Part shown: piece by piece, positions 1 through 8,535 of the stretch
Position numbering within the stretch: position 1 is the first letter of the stretch
Layout: each line of letters opens with the position of its first letter
DNA from: Promethearchaeota archaeon
GTDB taxonomy: Archaea > Asgardarchaeota > Lokiarchaeia > Sigynarchaeales > SOKP01
NCBI GenBank assembly: GCA_019057775.1
Contig: JAHLWT010000026.1
Location: 1 to 54,022 of the forward strand
DNA length: 54,022 nt
Direction: 5' to 3'
The notes under the pieces: generated by a model
The model's input: only the letters and a program-made list of their open reading frames with translations
What the model was told of the DNA's origin: nothing
The model's database searches: none
Program-made: the position numbers and the translations under genes

Positions 1-88
1 GGTCCGCTTCATCAAGCTTACATTCGTCAATGAGTTGTTTTGCAAGAATTAATTCTTTAGGTTTTTCTCTTACTTTTTGGTCGCTCAT
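1..88 (-). CDS. N-terminal fragment of a TPR-like protein
   Basis: An open frame starts at an ATG at 88 and runs off the left edge, giving only 29 codons. The visible part begins MSDQKVREKPKELI and continues LAKQLIDECKLDEAD, a charged amphipathic helix followed by a turn. It resembles the first helix of tetratricopeptide-type repeats common in Asgard proteins. The rest of the gene lies outside the window, so the family is a guess from one helix. Confidence 0.5.
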   Translation of the reverse strand, partial: MSDQKVREKPKELILAKQLIDECKLDEAD

Positions 89-320
89 ATTATTATTCTC
101 TGTCTCACGTCATAAACTCCATCCATTCTTCCTATTTCTAATAAATTTTAATGTTTTCAAGAAATAACTTTCTAAACGAAATAAAATTTACTTTATTATC
201 ATTTTAATTAATACAGCAATTCCTTCTTAAAATTTTTGAACTAATTTATTTATATTTTTAGACATTTTGGTGAATTTCATAAATGAATGATAAATTATAA
301 AATCCTTCCAAATTTCAGAT

Positions 321-587
321 TTGCCTGCTGCTTTTGTAGAAAGTCTTGACAAGTTAGAGAGTCTCGATAACCTCTTGAAAGTGCTGTTACCCGACAGAGT
401 AATCTGCATGGACGAGACATTTTTAAAAATAGAGGGCACTCCTATTTATATCATTATTGCTACGGGGTATAAAACCCATAAAATTTTAGGCTTGAAAGAC
501 CGGTTCCTCAGTCAATTCAAGTTACCTAAAACCTCTAGTGCATTCTTAAATAGTTTTAACGCTTCTGGATATTGTGCTCGTCTATAG
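321..587 (+). pseudogene. DDE-type transposase remnant
   Basis: The 88-codon frame starts at TTG and holds a short block, ICMDETFLKIEG followed by a beta-rich stretch ending THKILGLK. This resembles the region around the first catalytic Asp of DDE transposases: an Asp in 'MDE', then strands of an RNase H-like fold. Nothing resembling the second Asp or the catalytic Glu follows, and the frame soon becomes nondescript. No terminal inverted repeats were recognised. It is most likely an eroded insertion-sequence fragment in a gene-poor stretch. The exact IS family cannot be named from this piece. Confidence 0.5.
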
Positions 588-721
588 TACATTCCGGGGA
601 TATTAAATTTTAGTAAAATCTTAGAAGATTGCATTACAAATAAAAACCTTATAATTCCAAGCTTGAACCCTATTTTTGATTTAGTGATAAAAAATCTGTT
701 CTCAAGGTGAAGATGTTTAGC

Positions 722-1534
722 TTATTTTCTCCAAAAATCTATATATTCTTCCAATTTTTCGCGTTTTTCTTTTTCTAGCTTTAAAAATTCAATATTTTCT
801 TTAAGTTTATCTTTAATAGTGTGGTCTTTTAAATCAAGTTTCTCTAAAAGATCAAGAGATTCTTGAAACCTTTTCAAAGCTTCAAGATATTGTGACTTTT
901 TGTAATAAATCCCTTCAATATTAAAGAATCTATACTTCTTCAAGGAAACTGCAGCTAAAAAAAACCATGAAATCGTAAAAAGAAATAATAGCCATTCCAT
1001 CAATGGTGAACGTGTAATAATTAATAAGATTAATGGAATATTAACTGAAAATCCAAAATAAGCCAATCGTCTTTTAAACTTATGGCCAGTATATAACTTG
1101 GATTTCGGACCAAAGTACATTAAAATACTGTAAAGAGTAATGATAATATCTGAACCTATAAAAGCTATCACTGCTACAAATCCGTGAAATAAAATAAAAA
1201 TTTTAAAATAAGTTTCGTCTGGGATTATGCCGACCATAGCAATACAGAAGCTAGTAAATATAGAAGCTCCTGCAGCAATTTTTCTGACATTCTCATTAAT
1301 ATTTATTAATTCTCTTTCGAGGTACACGAAAAAAGGAATAAGAAATAACCCTTCTGCAACAAATGCAATACTAAACAATGATTTTGTAGCCCCCAATCCT
1401 AACGAACTTATTGTCATTATTCTTGGATCATATCCCGGTGTAAAAATTGCTGCTAAAAATACAAAAATTGCGGCAAAAATTGTCCCATATAAACCAAAAT
1501 AGCATTCCATTCTGCGATTTACTCTTTCTGACAT
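722..1534 (-). CDS. DUF998-like integral membrane protein with C-terminal helical tail
   Basis: A 270-residue protein with about six hydrophobic segments between residues 13 and 195. It is followed by a charged helical tail of about 65 residues (GIYYKKSQYLEALKRF onward) that looks like one and a half TPR-type helices. The N-terminal pattern of TPGYDP, then TISSLGLG, then a long hydrophobic stretch, recalls the DUF998 family of polytopic membrane proteins, whose function is unknown. The tail would lie on the cytoplasmic face. The gene stands alone, with a transposase remnant downstream and a GTPase gene diverging upstream. The family call is from a short motif and is uncertain; the membrane nature is clear. 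Confidence 0.65.
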   Translation of the reverse strand: MSERVNRRMECYFGLYGTIFAAIFVFLAAIFTPGYDPRIMTISSLGLGATKSLFSIAFVAEGLFLIPFFVYLERELININENVRKIAAGASIFTSFCIAMVGIIPDETYFKIFILFHGFVAVIAFIGSDIIITLYSILMYFGPKSKLYTGHKFKRRLAYFGFSVNIPLILLIITRSPLMEWLLFLFTISWFFLAAVSLKKYRFFNIEGIYYKKSQYLEALKRFQESLDLLEKLDLKDHTIKDKLKENIEFLKLEKEKREKLEEYIDFWRK

Positions 1535-1911
1535 TTTTTTCCCTTTTTTTAATAGATAAAAACGTATTCTATAATTTTTTTTTGCAGTTTTTTAATTTAC
1601 TGAATATTAGCCGTTAATTTTTTTTTTCCATCTCTTCTTGAAGGAACTTTTTACTCAAAAATGACAAGATAATCATATTGGGTTTGGTTTTTATAACTTG
1701 ATTTACCGGTTAAAAATTCATTATCATGGGTCATTTTATGTTAATGCAAATTTAAATTTTTGGTACAAAATTTTTAAATACTAAATTATCCTTTATTCTA
1801 TGAGATTTCAAGTAAGAGATATTATATAAATATAATAAGTAAAAAATTTAATAATAAATTGTATATATATAAATGATAATTTAAACGAAAAAAAACTTCA
1901 AGTGAATTTTA
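1535..1911. other. AT-rich divergent intergenic region
   Basis: This 377-base stretch separates the leftward DUF998-like gene from the rightward small GTPase gene. It contains long A and T runs and no open frame with protein-like composition. Only the TATA-like element close to the GTPase gene stands out. Confidence 0.6.
1862..1873 (+). promoter_or_regulatory. TATA-box-like element upstream of the small GTPase gene
   Basis: The run tatatatataaa lies about 40 bases before the TTG start at 1912. An archaeal TATA box here would place the transcript start near 1893, leaving a short leader. AT-rich background makes chance matches common, so this is tentative. Confidence 0.4.
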
Positions 1912-2463
1912 TTGAGCAAAAGCGAGCATAAATTCGTGTTTAAGGTTACTGTTATTGGAGATGGTGGTGTAGGAAAAACTTCATTAATTAGGAGATATAC
2001 ACAAGATAACTTTCAAAAGGACTATATCATGACACTAGGAGCACAGTTTTCAAATTACCATTTCAAAATAAATGGGAGCAAAATTAAATTGATCTTTTGG
2101 GATATCGCAGGTCAAGATACACATCATTATTTGCGCCCTGCATTCTTTAAAGGAAGTCATGCCGCGATTATAGTATTTTCCCTTGAGGAATCAGATCATG
2201 GTAAAAAAAGTTTTGGTAATGTTAGTAAATGGTTTAATAATTTTAAACAATACTGCGGTGACTTACCTATTGTATTGTTTGGTAATAAAGCCGATTTAGT
2301 CGAGGAAGAAACTCTAAATAATGACAAGATATTTAAATTTGCAGAAAAACATTGTTTTATAGGGTATTATAAGACATCTGCGAAAACGGGGACTGGAGTT
2401 AAGCAAGCATTCCAAGTTATAATTGAAGAGTTATATCATAAATATGCAACACCAATAGTATGA
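1912..2463 (+). CDS. Ras/Rab-family small GTPase
   Basis: A 183-residue single-domain GTPase. All five G motifs are present: GDGGVGKTS at residues 16-24 (P-loop), Thr41 in the switch I region, WDIAGQD at 63-69, NKAD at 125-128 and TSAK at 155-158. Gln68 is in the position of the catalytic Gln of Ras. There is no C-terminal Cys for prenylation, as is usual for archaeal members. The start is TTG, giving MSKSEHKFVFK, which lines up with the paralogue at 3974. The two paralogues share 'WDIAGQDT', 'LRP.F..GS' and 'FIGY' blocks and probably arose by duplication. Expansion of such GTPases is an Asgard hallmark; the cellular role is unknown, perhaps membrane or signalling regulation. Confidence 0.93.
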   Translation: MSKSEHKFVFKVTVIGDGGVGKTSLIRRYTQDNFQKDYIMTLGAQFSNYHFKINGSKIKLIFWDIAGQDTHHYLRPAFFKGSHAAIIVFSLEESDHGKKSFGNVSKWFNNFKQYCGDLPIVLFGNKADLVEEETLNNDKIFKFAEKHCFIGYYKTSAKTGTGVKQAFQVIIEELYHKYATPIV

Positions 2464-2554
2464 TTAAAAGACCAGAGAAAAATTCTTTTTTAAATTGTCT
2501 TTGAACTGGTAAACTGACATTTATGAAATCAATTTAATGAATTATTAATTTAAT

Positions 2555-3259
2555 TTATGTTTTTAAGCCCGTATATAATAATAAAGCGCTAATAATAATT
2601 CCAAATCGCACAAAAGGCAAAGCAGGACCCGGAGGAATTAAACTATCAAACACAGCCACAAACGAGAATAATATAAATCCAAGAGACATGTAAAAAAATT
2701 TTCTTTTAACTATTCCCTCTTTTGATTTAAACATTTTGGTAAGGAAACCAATTCCATCAAAAACAAAAGCAGAACCCAGAAAGATAGCAATTAATATAAA
2801 AGTAATTGAACCATATACGTGAGAAGTATCAATTATATTTGAACCTGAGGGATTTGGGATAGTATAAATAAAAGATTTAGTAGGAAACAAAAAAAGAATT
2901 ATTTCAAAAATGAGCCCTAAAATCACATAAATAGATAAAATATACCTCTTTTTATGCGGTGTCAGTAGTTCAGTTCCAATATACATAGAAAAGAAAACAA
3001 TAGGAGCCACCCACATATAACTTAATATTGGATATAACCAGTATGGATTTAAATTGTTTTCTGTTATTAATATTGTTAAAAAGTCAATAGTAGGTGCTAG
3101 CCATAAAAAACCCATAAATAATATAACTAAAGCTGCGTAGGAAAGAAGCTTCGCATTTAACTTTTTGGATTTATAATATACATATATTCCATTAATACTA
3201 TTGATAATAAGCACTCCAAATGCTGATAAGCCATTGAGCCATCCTTCAAAATTTAACAT
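2555..3259 (-). CDS. Seven-segment integral membrane protein of unknown function
   Basis: A 234-residue protein made almost entirely of hydrophobic helices. About seven segments can be counted, with basic loops such as YYKSKKLNAK and LLTPHKKRY between them. No signal peptide, catalytic motif or soluble domain is visible. The layout of short loops and a seven-helix bundle resembles sensory 7TM modules found in archaeal membrane receptors, but no cytoplasmic output domain follows, and no retinal-binding Lys in a final helix is evident. It lies between the two small GTPase genes on the opposite strand. I do not recognise the family. Confidence 0.7.
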   Translation of the reverse strand: MLNFEGWLNGLSAFGVLIINSINGIYVYYKSKKLNAKLLSYAALVILFMGFLWLAPTIDFLTILITENNLNPYWLYPILSYMWVAPIVFFSMYIGTELLTPHKKRYILSIYVILGLIFEIILFLFPTKSFIYTIPNPSGSNIIDTSHVYGSITFILIAIFLGSAFVFDGIGFLTKMFKSKEGIVKRKFFYMSLGFILFSFVAVFDSLIPPGPALPFVRFGIIISALLLYTGLKT

Positions 3260-3961
3260 TTAATCTTCCTCCATGTAATAAGAAGTTCTTTTCCTCTCTG
3301 GTTAAAAATTGTGTTTTTTCTACACTTTTAATATTGGGTGAAATTCTATTTAATATTATGTGATTTTAATGACTTAAAGCAAAATCAATTTTAATGACAT
3401 AAATTATTTTGTGAGAAAATCTTAGGATAAAAAATTGAAAAACGTAACGACTGAAAATTTAATTTTAATTTCACGTTTTTTTTAACAGGCGCCATAGTTA
3501 AATCAACTGCACAAGGAGGTTATATCTATGGTCGAATCCATAAAAAAATGTACCAGCTTTAATGGAAATGGAACAATCAAACCAAATTTTTTATAATCTC
3601 TAATTTGGAATCATCTTCCAAGATTTTTTTTACACTATTCATTAGATTAGTAAAATACCCGATACTAACGTCCCAAAAAAGACAAACAACACTTCTAATT
3701 TATTATTAGTTCGCATTCCCATGAAGATTCCACCATAGAATTTAATTATAACAGTTTTGTAATATAATATTCATTAAAAATTAGTATTAAATTTTTGTAC
3801 AATCTTAAAAAGATTGCGATACATTTTAATTTCATAAAATTGAAAAAGCCTATTTTAAGAGGAGATTTCTCTTTTTTAAAGCAAAATTTTTAAGAAGAAA
3901 AATTTTATATAGAACAAGTGAATAATCATTAGTTAATCAATTTCAATGGTCCCAAATTAGA
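3260..3961. other. Gene-poor intergenic stretch with small remnants
   Basis: About 700 bases without a credible full gene. A strong ribosome-binding-like sequence, aaggagg at 3513-3519, precedes a 22-codon frame at 3528-3596 (plus) that contains KKCTSFNGNGTI. This looks like the first turn of a CxxCxGxG zinc motif in which the second Cys is lost. On the minus strand a 26-codon frame at 3642-3722 encodes one hydrophobic helix. A short hairpin (arms at 3857-3861 and 3869-3873) precedes T residues. A TATA-like run at 3903-3911 could serve the next GTPase gene. These are best read as eroded genes. Confidence 0.45.
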
Positions 3962-3973
3962 TTGTGGTATCCA

Positions 3974-4534
3974 ATGGAAAAAAAAGATAAATTTACGTTT
4001 AAAATCACGGTAATAGGAGATGGAACAGTAGGGAAAACTTCTTTGATAAAAAAATTTTCAGAAGGGAGCTTTGAGGATGATTATATTCAAACTATTGGGG
4101 CAGAATTTTCTAAACACGTAGAAGAGATAGATGGCGATAAATGTACCCTATTTTTTTGGGATATTGCTGGTCAAGATACTTTCCATTTCTTACGGCCAAG
4201 TTTTTATGACGGAAGTAATGCTGTAATTGTTGTTTATTCCCTTGAAAATAATGAAGTTGGGAAAGAAAGTTTTTCACACGTTAAGAATTGGCATAATATG
4301 ATTAAGAAACATTGTGGTGATATCCCTGTAGTCCTTTTTGGTAACAAAGTCGATTTAGTTGAGGAGAACACCTTAGACGATGAGGAAGCTTTAGAAATAG
4401 TAAAGAAAAGAAATTTCATTGGTTATTTTAGAACATCCGCTAAAACAGGAGAAAAAGTTACACAAGCATTCCATACCATAATTAAAAAATTACATAGAGA
4501 ATATAGATTTCGCTCATTTCAAATCTCTAAATAA
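3974..4534 (+). CDS. Ras/Rab-family small GTPase, paralogue of the 1912 gene
   Basis: A 186-residue GTPase if the ATG at 3974 is used. An in-frame TTG at 3962 would add four residues, but MEKKDKFTFK aligns better with the paralogue start. G motifs are complete: GDGTVGKTS, Thr in YIQTIGAEF, WDIAGQD, NKVD and TSAK. The switch II Gln is retained, so GTP hydrolysis should be possible. No prenylation Cys or membrane anchor is visible. It is close in sequence to the gene at 1912, with the shared 'HCGD.P.VLFGNK.DLVEE.TL' region. A TATA-like run lies about 65 bases upstream. The partner proteins cannot be deduced from the neighbourhood. Confidence 0.93.
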   Translation: MEKKDKFTFKITVIGDGTVGKTSLIKKFSEGSFEDDYIQTIGAEFSKHVEEIDGDKCTLFFWDIAGQDTFHFLRPSFYDGSNAVIVVYSLENNEVGKESFSHVKNWHNMIKKHCGDIPVVLFGNKVDLVEENTLDDEEALEIVKKRNFIGYFRTSAKTGEKVTQAFHTIIKKLHREYRFRSFQISK

Positions 4535-4649
4535 TAATCTAATTTTAAAAAAAAATTAAGTAGATCATTTTAAATAATCTTATGTCCGACTTATTCTTAG
4601 TGGAAGAATACCCCATAGATTATCATCGAGGGATTTTTAACTTATTTCC

Positions 4650-4799
4650 TTAGATATATTGTTCTTTAAGTGATTTTAAGTTTCCAATTGACTTAGGGAT
4701 ACTCCTTAATGGATTGTTATTCAAAAGAAGTACTTCAAGAAATTTTAAATTCCCCATTGATTCTGGAATTGGGGGAGAGAAACAAAAAAGATGTACCAT
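4650..4799 (-). pseudogene. Leucine-rich repeat gene remnant
   Basis: On the minus strand a 49-codon frame contains IPESMGNLKFLEVLLLNNN and then PLRSIPKSIGNLKSLKEQYI, just under two plant/Ras-type LRR units of the form IPxSIGNLKxLxxLxLxxNxL. A stop follows at once. A third unit (GNKLKIPR) continues in another frame below 4650 and then meets two stops. It is therefore a decayed piece of a longer LRR protein. LRR proteins are frequent near or fused to small GTPases in Asgards, and one lies just to the left, but on the opposite strand. Confidence 0.7.
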
Positions 4800-5250
4800 T
4801 ACTTAGGATTTTCGATTTTATCGCGAGGGATTCACCTTTACGCAGGACTGGAACACATAGCAATAAGACAGTCAAAAGTTCCCGTAATCATTAAATTTCT
4901 TGATCAATTACTTGAGTTAAGATTGTCTAAGTAATATCTTGAATTTTCATTTCAAGATTCTTAAAGAAAAGGAGAATTAGAATAAGAATTTTATTTGCTT
5001 ATAAGAAAAACAGTAGTATTCAAGAAAATTTGAAACTCTCAAAAGTATCAGGAAAAATTCGTATTAATAATAATTAGACTGATGCCAAGACTGCATGAAT
5101 TTGTACAGGGGAAAGCACTTATATAAAATTTCAGAGTAATTATTTATAAATTTTAAATTTTATTAGTCCAAATTATTCTTATTTTACACCTACGAGTAAA
5201 TAAAAAATAATTTAAATCTTATTTACATTATGTTAATAAAAACATATTGA
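4800..5250. other. AT-rich intergenic region before pyrB
   Basis: No protein-like frame, RNA gene or repeat family was recognised here. A TATA-like run (cttatataaa near 5118-5128) may belong to a promoter for pyrB. The left part borders the LRR remnant and may be decayed sequence of the same gene. Confidence 0.4.
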
Positions 5251-6180
5251 TTGAGAAATTACATGTTTAAACAGAAATTTGGGGAAGGAATAATAAGCGC
5301 AAAACAATTTAATAGAGGAGATATTGAATACCTTTTAGAAAGAGGCAAAGAGATGCTTCAGGTTAAAAACTCAGCTCTTCTTAAAGGAAAAATTTTAGCG
5401 ACATTATTTTTTGAACCGTCTACTCGTACACGCTTGAGTTTTGAATCAGCAATGTATAGGTTAGGAGGAAATATAATAGGGTTTCATTCAAGCGATGTGT
5501 CATCCATTAAAAAGGGAGAAAGCATAGCAGATACAATTAGAACTGTAGAAAATTATAGTGATTGTATAATAATACGACATTCACTTGAGGGGGCGGCAAC
5601 ATTAGCAGCTAAATTTGCTAAAATCCCAATTATTAATGCGGGATCTGGAAGCGGAGAGCATCCCACACAAGCATTATTAGATTTACTTACAATTAATGAA
5701 GAAGTAGGTCCATTGGATGGACTAAATATCGGTTTAATGGGAGATCTTAAGTATGGGAGAACAGTTCATTCACTTGCTATTTTACTATCTAATTTCAATG
5801 TGAATGTGTATTTCATCAGTCCATTACAATTAAGAATGAGAAATAGAGATAAAGATTTTCTACAACAACGACAAATTAATTACAAGGAAATTACAGATTA
5901 TAGAAAAATATTAAGTATATTAGATGTCCTTTATATGACCAGGATCCAGAAAGAGAGATTCGCAGATTTAGAAGATTATGAAAAAATTAAAAATTATTAT
6001 AACTTTAGAAAAGAAGATCTAGAACAAACAAAAGACAACTTTAGACTGTTACATCCACTCCCACGAATAACCGAAATTTCGCCTGATGTTGATAACTCAG
6101 AAAAAGCTATCTATTTTAAACAAACTTATTATGGAATCCCAATGAGGAAAGCTATTTTAGCAGAGTTAATGAGTGATTAA
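5251..6180 (+). CDS. pyrB: Aspartate carbamoyltransferase, catalytic chain
   Basis: Joins carbamoyl phosphate to L-aspartate, the first committed step of pyrimidine synthesis, in the cytoplasm. The 309-residue length fits the family. Diagnostic motifs are FEPSTRTR at 54-61 (carbamoyl phosphate loop), the 80s loop SSIKKGES at 84-91, RHSLEG at 109-114, HPTQ at 137-140 and LHPLPR near the C-terminus (240s loop). The start is TTG at 5251; an ATG four codons downstream is a possible alternative. The regulatory chain gene pyrI, often adjacent in archaea, is not next to it, and no other pyrimidine gene is in the window. It ends tail to tail with a gene of nucleotide-reductase ancestry, 37 bases away. 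Confidence 0.96.
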   Translation: MRNYMFKQKFGEGIISAKQFNRGDIEYLLERGKEMLQVKNSALLKGKILATLFFEPSTRTRLSFESAMYRLGGNIIGFHSSDVSSIKKGESIADTIRTVENYSDCIIIRHSLEGAATLAAKFAKIPIINAGSGSGEHPTQALLDLLTINEEVGPLDGLNIGLMGDLKYGRTVHSLAILLSNFNVNVYFISPLQLRMRNRDKDFLQQRQINYKEITDYRKILSILDVLYMTRIQKERFADLEDYEKIKNYYNFRKEDLEQTKDNFRLLHPLPRITEISPDVDNSEKAIYFKQTYYGIPMRKAILAELMSD

Positions 6181-6217
6181 TTCGATTAAATTAAGCATTA
6201 CGGTTTTTAAATTTTAA

Positions 6218-8212
6218 TCAGTTAGGAAATCTTCCTAATTGAAAGGCATTTAAATCCGAGTTAAATAGAATCTTTTGATAGTATTCTAGTGTTTGTTCAT
6301 TTCCATTTAAATTTGGATAAAATAATGTTCCTCCATTAATTACCCTTTCAAATTTTTTGAATAATGAAATAGTTTTATCAGGTGGTAAAGTCGAAGACTC
6401 TCTAATTATTCTAGAAACATGATAATGAGTCTTTTGGCCACAATTAGTAATGCCATTATTCCAAGAATTTCTTAAACATTCATCATAATGAGGTTGGCTT
6501 AAAACGTAATTATCGTTTTTTATATTGTTTTTTTCCTCAATAATCTCATTCATTAATCTTAAGACTTTCAAGGCAAATAATTCACTGTTTTCTGTTCTAT
6601 CCAACTCGATTCCGCAATGATTGAAAACAGCGTCATTTAATCCAAAGAAGCTTATAGATTTTAGAGCATTCTTATATACTTCGTTTTTAGGTTTTCCAAA
6701 GAGCTTGAAATTTAAAGTATCCCAAAGATTAAGGGAACCCAACTTTTTTTTAACTAATTTTTCTTTATAATCGAACAATTCGAAAACTAAATTTAATTTT
6801 TCTTGAAGTAAATCGAGAAATAAATCGTCATTTTGGTTAGCCTTGATTGAAATCATATATAAATTTATTAAAATTTTATCTAATATTAGGTAGCTATCAT
6901 TAGGATTTAGAGTTTTAATTACTGATGAAGTCAAAGATCCTGAACAATTTCCGTTATAAAAAATTGTGTTGTTTATATCAATATTGGAAAAAACATCATT
7001 TAAACCAGATCTGCGTGAATTGAAATTATTAAATTTTGAATAATCTATGAGGCATAAAGGATTTCTATAATTTTTATAAATTTTCGCCGTTTCTGTTAAA
7101 AAAAGTAAAAATTTTAAATCAATATCATGTTGCGTATCGTAATCTTCTTTAAAATTATAATTATAATTAAAATCTAGCGATAAATGTACTCTATTATCTT
7201 GGGAAAGTTCATTAAATCTTAAAATTTGATTAGCTAGAAGATTAAACAGAAATGATTTCTTTTCCGAGAAATTAAAATGAGAGAGAAAAACATTATTAAA
7301 ATCACTTAAAATTAAATCTTCTGAATAAAATTGCTTTAAACAATAGAGAATATCAATGAAATATAATATAAGGTTAGTGAAATCTCGCCCTTTTTCAAAT
7401 TTTTTTGTTATATTTGGGTATTTCTGGAAAATATATTTCATAATGACTTCCATGTTTAGATGTATGCTTAAAGGTCTTAAACTCCAGTAATTCAAGTTTA
7501 ACAATGAGATTTCTCCCGATAAATAGAGATCAGCTAGGTTCTTAGGAAGTAGATTTAGAAGTAAAAATTGTTCAGATGTTTCTGAACCTAGTTTATTAAT
7601 AAAATTGTCGGGAGTTATACCATTCTCTGATGAATTAAACAATTTTAATGCTTCATATGGAGGAGTTCCTAAACGAGTTAGTTTATGTCTTACTTCTTCT
7701 AAACTATTTTCTAGTAAAATTGCATTAATATATTCACGCATTAATGGTGTAGTTAGATATTCTATATTTGTTTTTGATAATCGTTCTTCGACTTCGTGAG
7801 CAATTTGTCTTGCTAAGAAACGATCTAATTCGCCCTCATTCACTAAATATTCCTCAATTTTAGTTATATCAAATAATTCCTTAGAATATTTTGAGGTTCG
7901 GATCATTTTTCTTTTAGTTTCTTTATTAATAATTTGCTCAATCGATAAAATCTTATCTGTGATTTGTTTTCCCATACTTGTAATCGTGTATCCTTCTTCT
8001 GATGATAGAATTAAATCACACTTTTTTAGAGCATTTAAATGAAACGATAAGTTTACTGAAGAGAGATTATGGTCAATAACTCGTTTTTGAAGCTTTGAAA
8101 ATGATATAGGAATTTGTACATTCATTAATTTCTTTAGTATATCAATCCGCGTTTTTTGACCAATTGTCTTTAGTTGTTTTTCTAAAGTATTCTGATTTTT
8201 GTCGGAATCCAC
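6218..8212 (-). CDS. HTH + ATP-cone + NrdD-like fusion, probably a non-catalytic nucleotide-sensing regulator
   Basis: A 664-residue protein starting at GTG. Residues about 10-95 form an ArsR-like winged helix (TIGQKTRIDILKKLM, then NLSFHLNALKKCDLI, then a wing at SSEEGYTITSMG). Residues about 105-190 match an ATP-cone: HEVEERLSKTNIEYLTTPL and EEVRHKLTRLGTPPYEALKL are the standard class III ribonucleotide reductase pattern. The rest has faint NrdD features, such as SISFFGLNDAV and INGGTLFYPNL. It stops shortly after that point, before the zinc-binding Cys cluster and the glycyl-radical loop of active NrdD. The stretch where the 'MGCR' thiyl Cys would be expected (NSRRSGLNDVF) has no Cys. I infer a transcription regulator that binds nucleotides. 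It could instead be a decaying enzyme, but the frame is intact. Confidence 0.75.
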   Translation of the reverse strand: MDSDKNQNTLEKQLKTIGQKTRIDILKKLMNVQIPISFSKLQKRVIDHNLSSVNLSFHLNALKKCDLILSSEEGYTITSMGKQITDKILSIEQIINKETKRKMIRTSKYSKELFDITKIEEYLVNEGELDRFLARQIAHEVEERLSKTNIEYLTTPLMREYINAILLENSLEEVRHKLTRLGTPPYEALKLFNSSENGITPDNFINKLGSETSEQFLLLNLLPKNLADLYLSGEISLLNLNYWSLRPLSIHLNMEVIMKYIFQKYPNITKKFEKGRDFTNLILYFIDILYCLKQFYSEDLILSDFNNVFLSHFNFSEKKSFLFNLLANQILRFNELSQDNRVHLSLDFNYNYNFKEDYDTQHDIDLKFLLFLTETAKIYKNYRNPLCLIDYSKFNNFNSRRSGLNDVFSNIDINNTIFYNGNCSGSLTSSVIKTLNPNDSYLILDKILINLYMISIKANQNDDLFLDLLQEKLNLVFELFDYKEKLVKKKLGSLNLWDTLNFKLFGKPKNEVYKNALKSISFFGLNDAVFNHCGIELDRTENSELFALKVLRLMNEIIEEKNNIKNDNYVLSQPHYDECLRNSWNNGITNCGQKTHYHVSRIIRESSTLPPDKTISLFKKFERVINGGTLFYPNLNGNEQTLEYYQKILFNSDLNAFQLGRFPN

Positions 8213-8535
8213 TTTATTTATGTACCCCGCTTTTGATCTTTAAATCTGCTTATCTAAATAATATGTTTACCAATTATATAAAAATTAAGGATTTATTCGT
8301 TCTAAAAATGAATTTAAGTAATACGTGGGTGATATATTTATATAGGTTTGAACCTAATTTCTCAAAAAACCCATCAATAGTTTTAACAGATTAAAATAAT
8401 TTTATTCACTATTCACTATTATCTCATATTTTTATTTATTGAAAAATTGGACTCCTTTTGGATTAAATTTAAGGATGATTAATAAAAGATTATAAAAACT
8501 TTTTAAAATCTATAAATAAAAATTAAGAGTTTAAC
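8213..8535. other. Divergent intergenic region between the HTH-NrdD gene and the acyltransferase gene
   Basis: A 323-base AT-rich region that should hold promoters for both flanking genes. A TATA-rich run at about 8329-8342 is directly followed by a perfect 6-base inverted repeat. No further gene or RNA is visible. Confidence 0.5.
8343..8356. promoter_or_regulatory. Palindrome next to a TATA-like run, candidate operator
   Basis: The sequence taggtttgaaccta has perfect 6-base arms around a 2-base centre. It abuts the TATA-like run and lies about 130 bases upstream of the HTH-ATP-cone-NrdD gene, so it is a candidate site for that HTH protein. This rests on position and symmetry only. Confidence 0.3.

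Noticed and set aside
3529..3540. GGTCGAATCC-like stretch resembling a tRNA T-arm
   Set aside because: The T-loop match is imperfect and no acceptor, D or anticodon stems fold around it. It lies inside a small frame after a ribosome-binding site.
4709..4894. 61-codon plus-strand frame
   Set aside because: The opposite strand here encodes leucine-rich repeats; the plus frame has no family resemblance.
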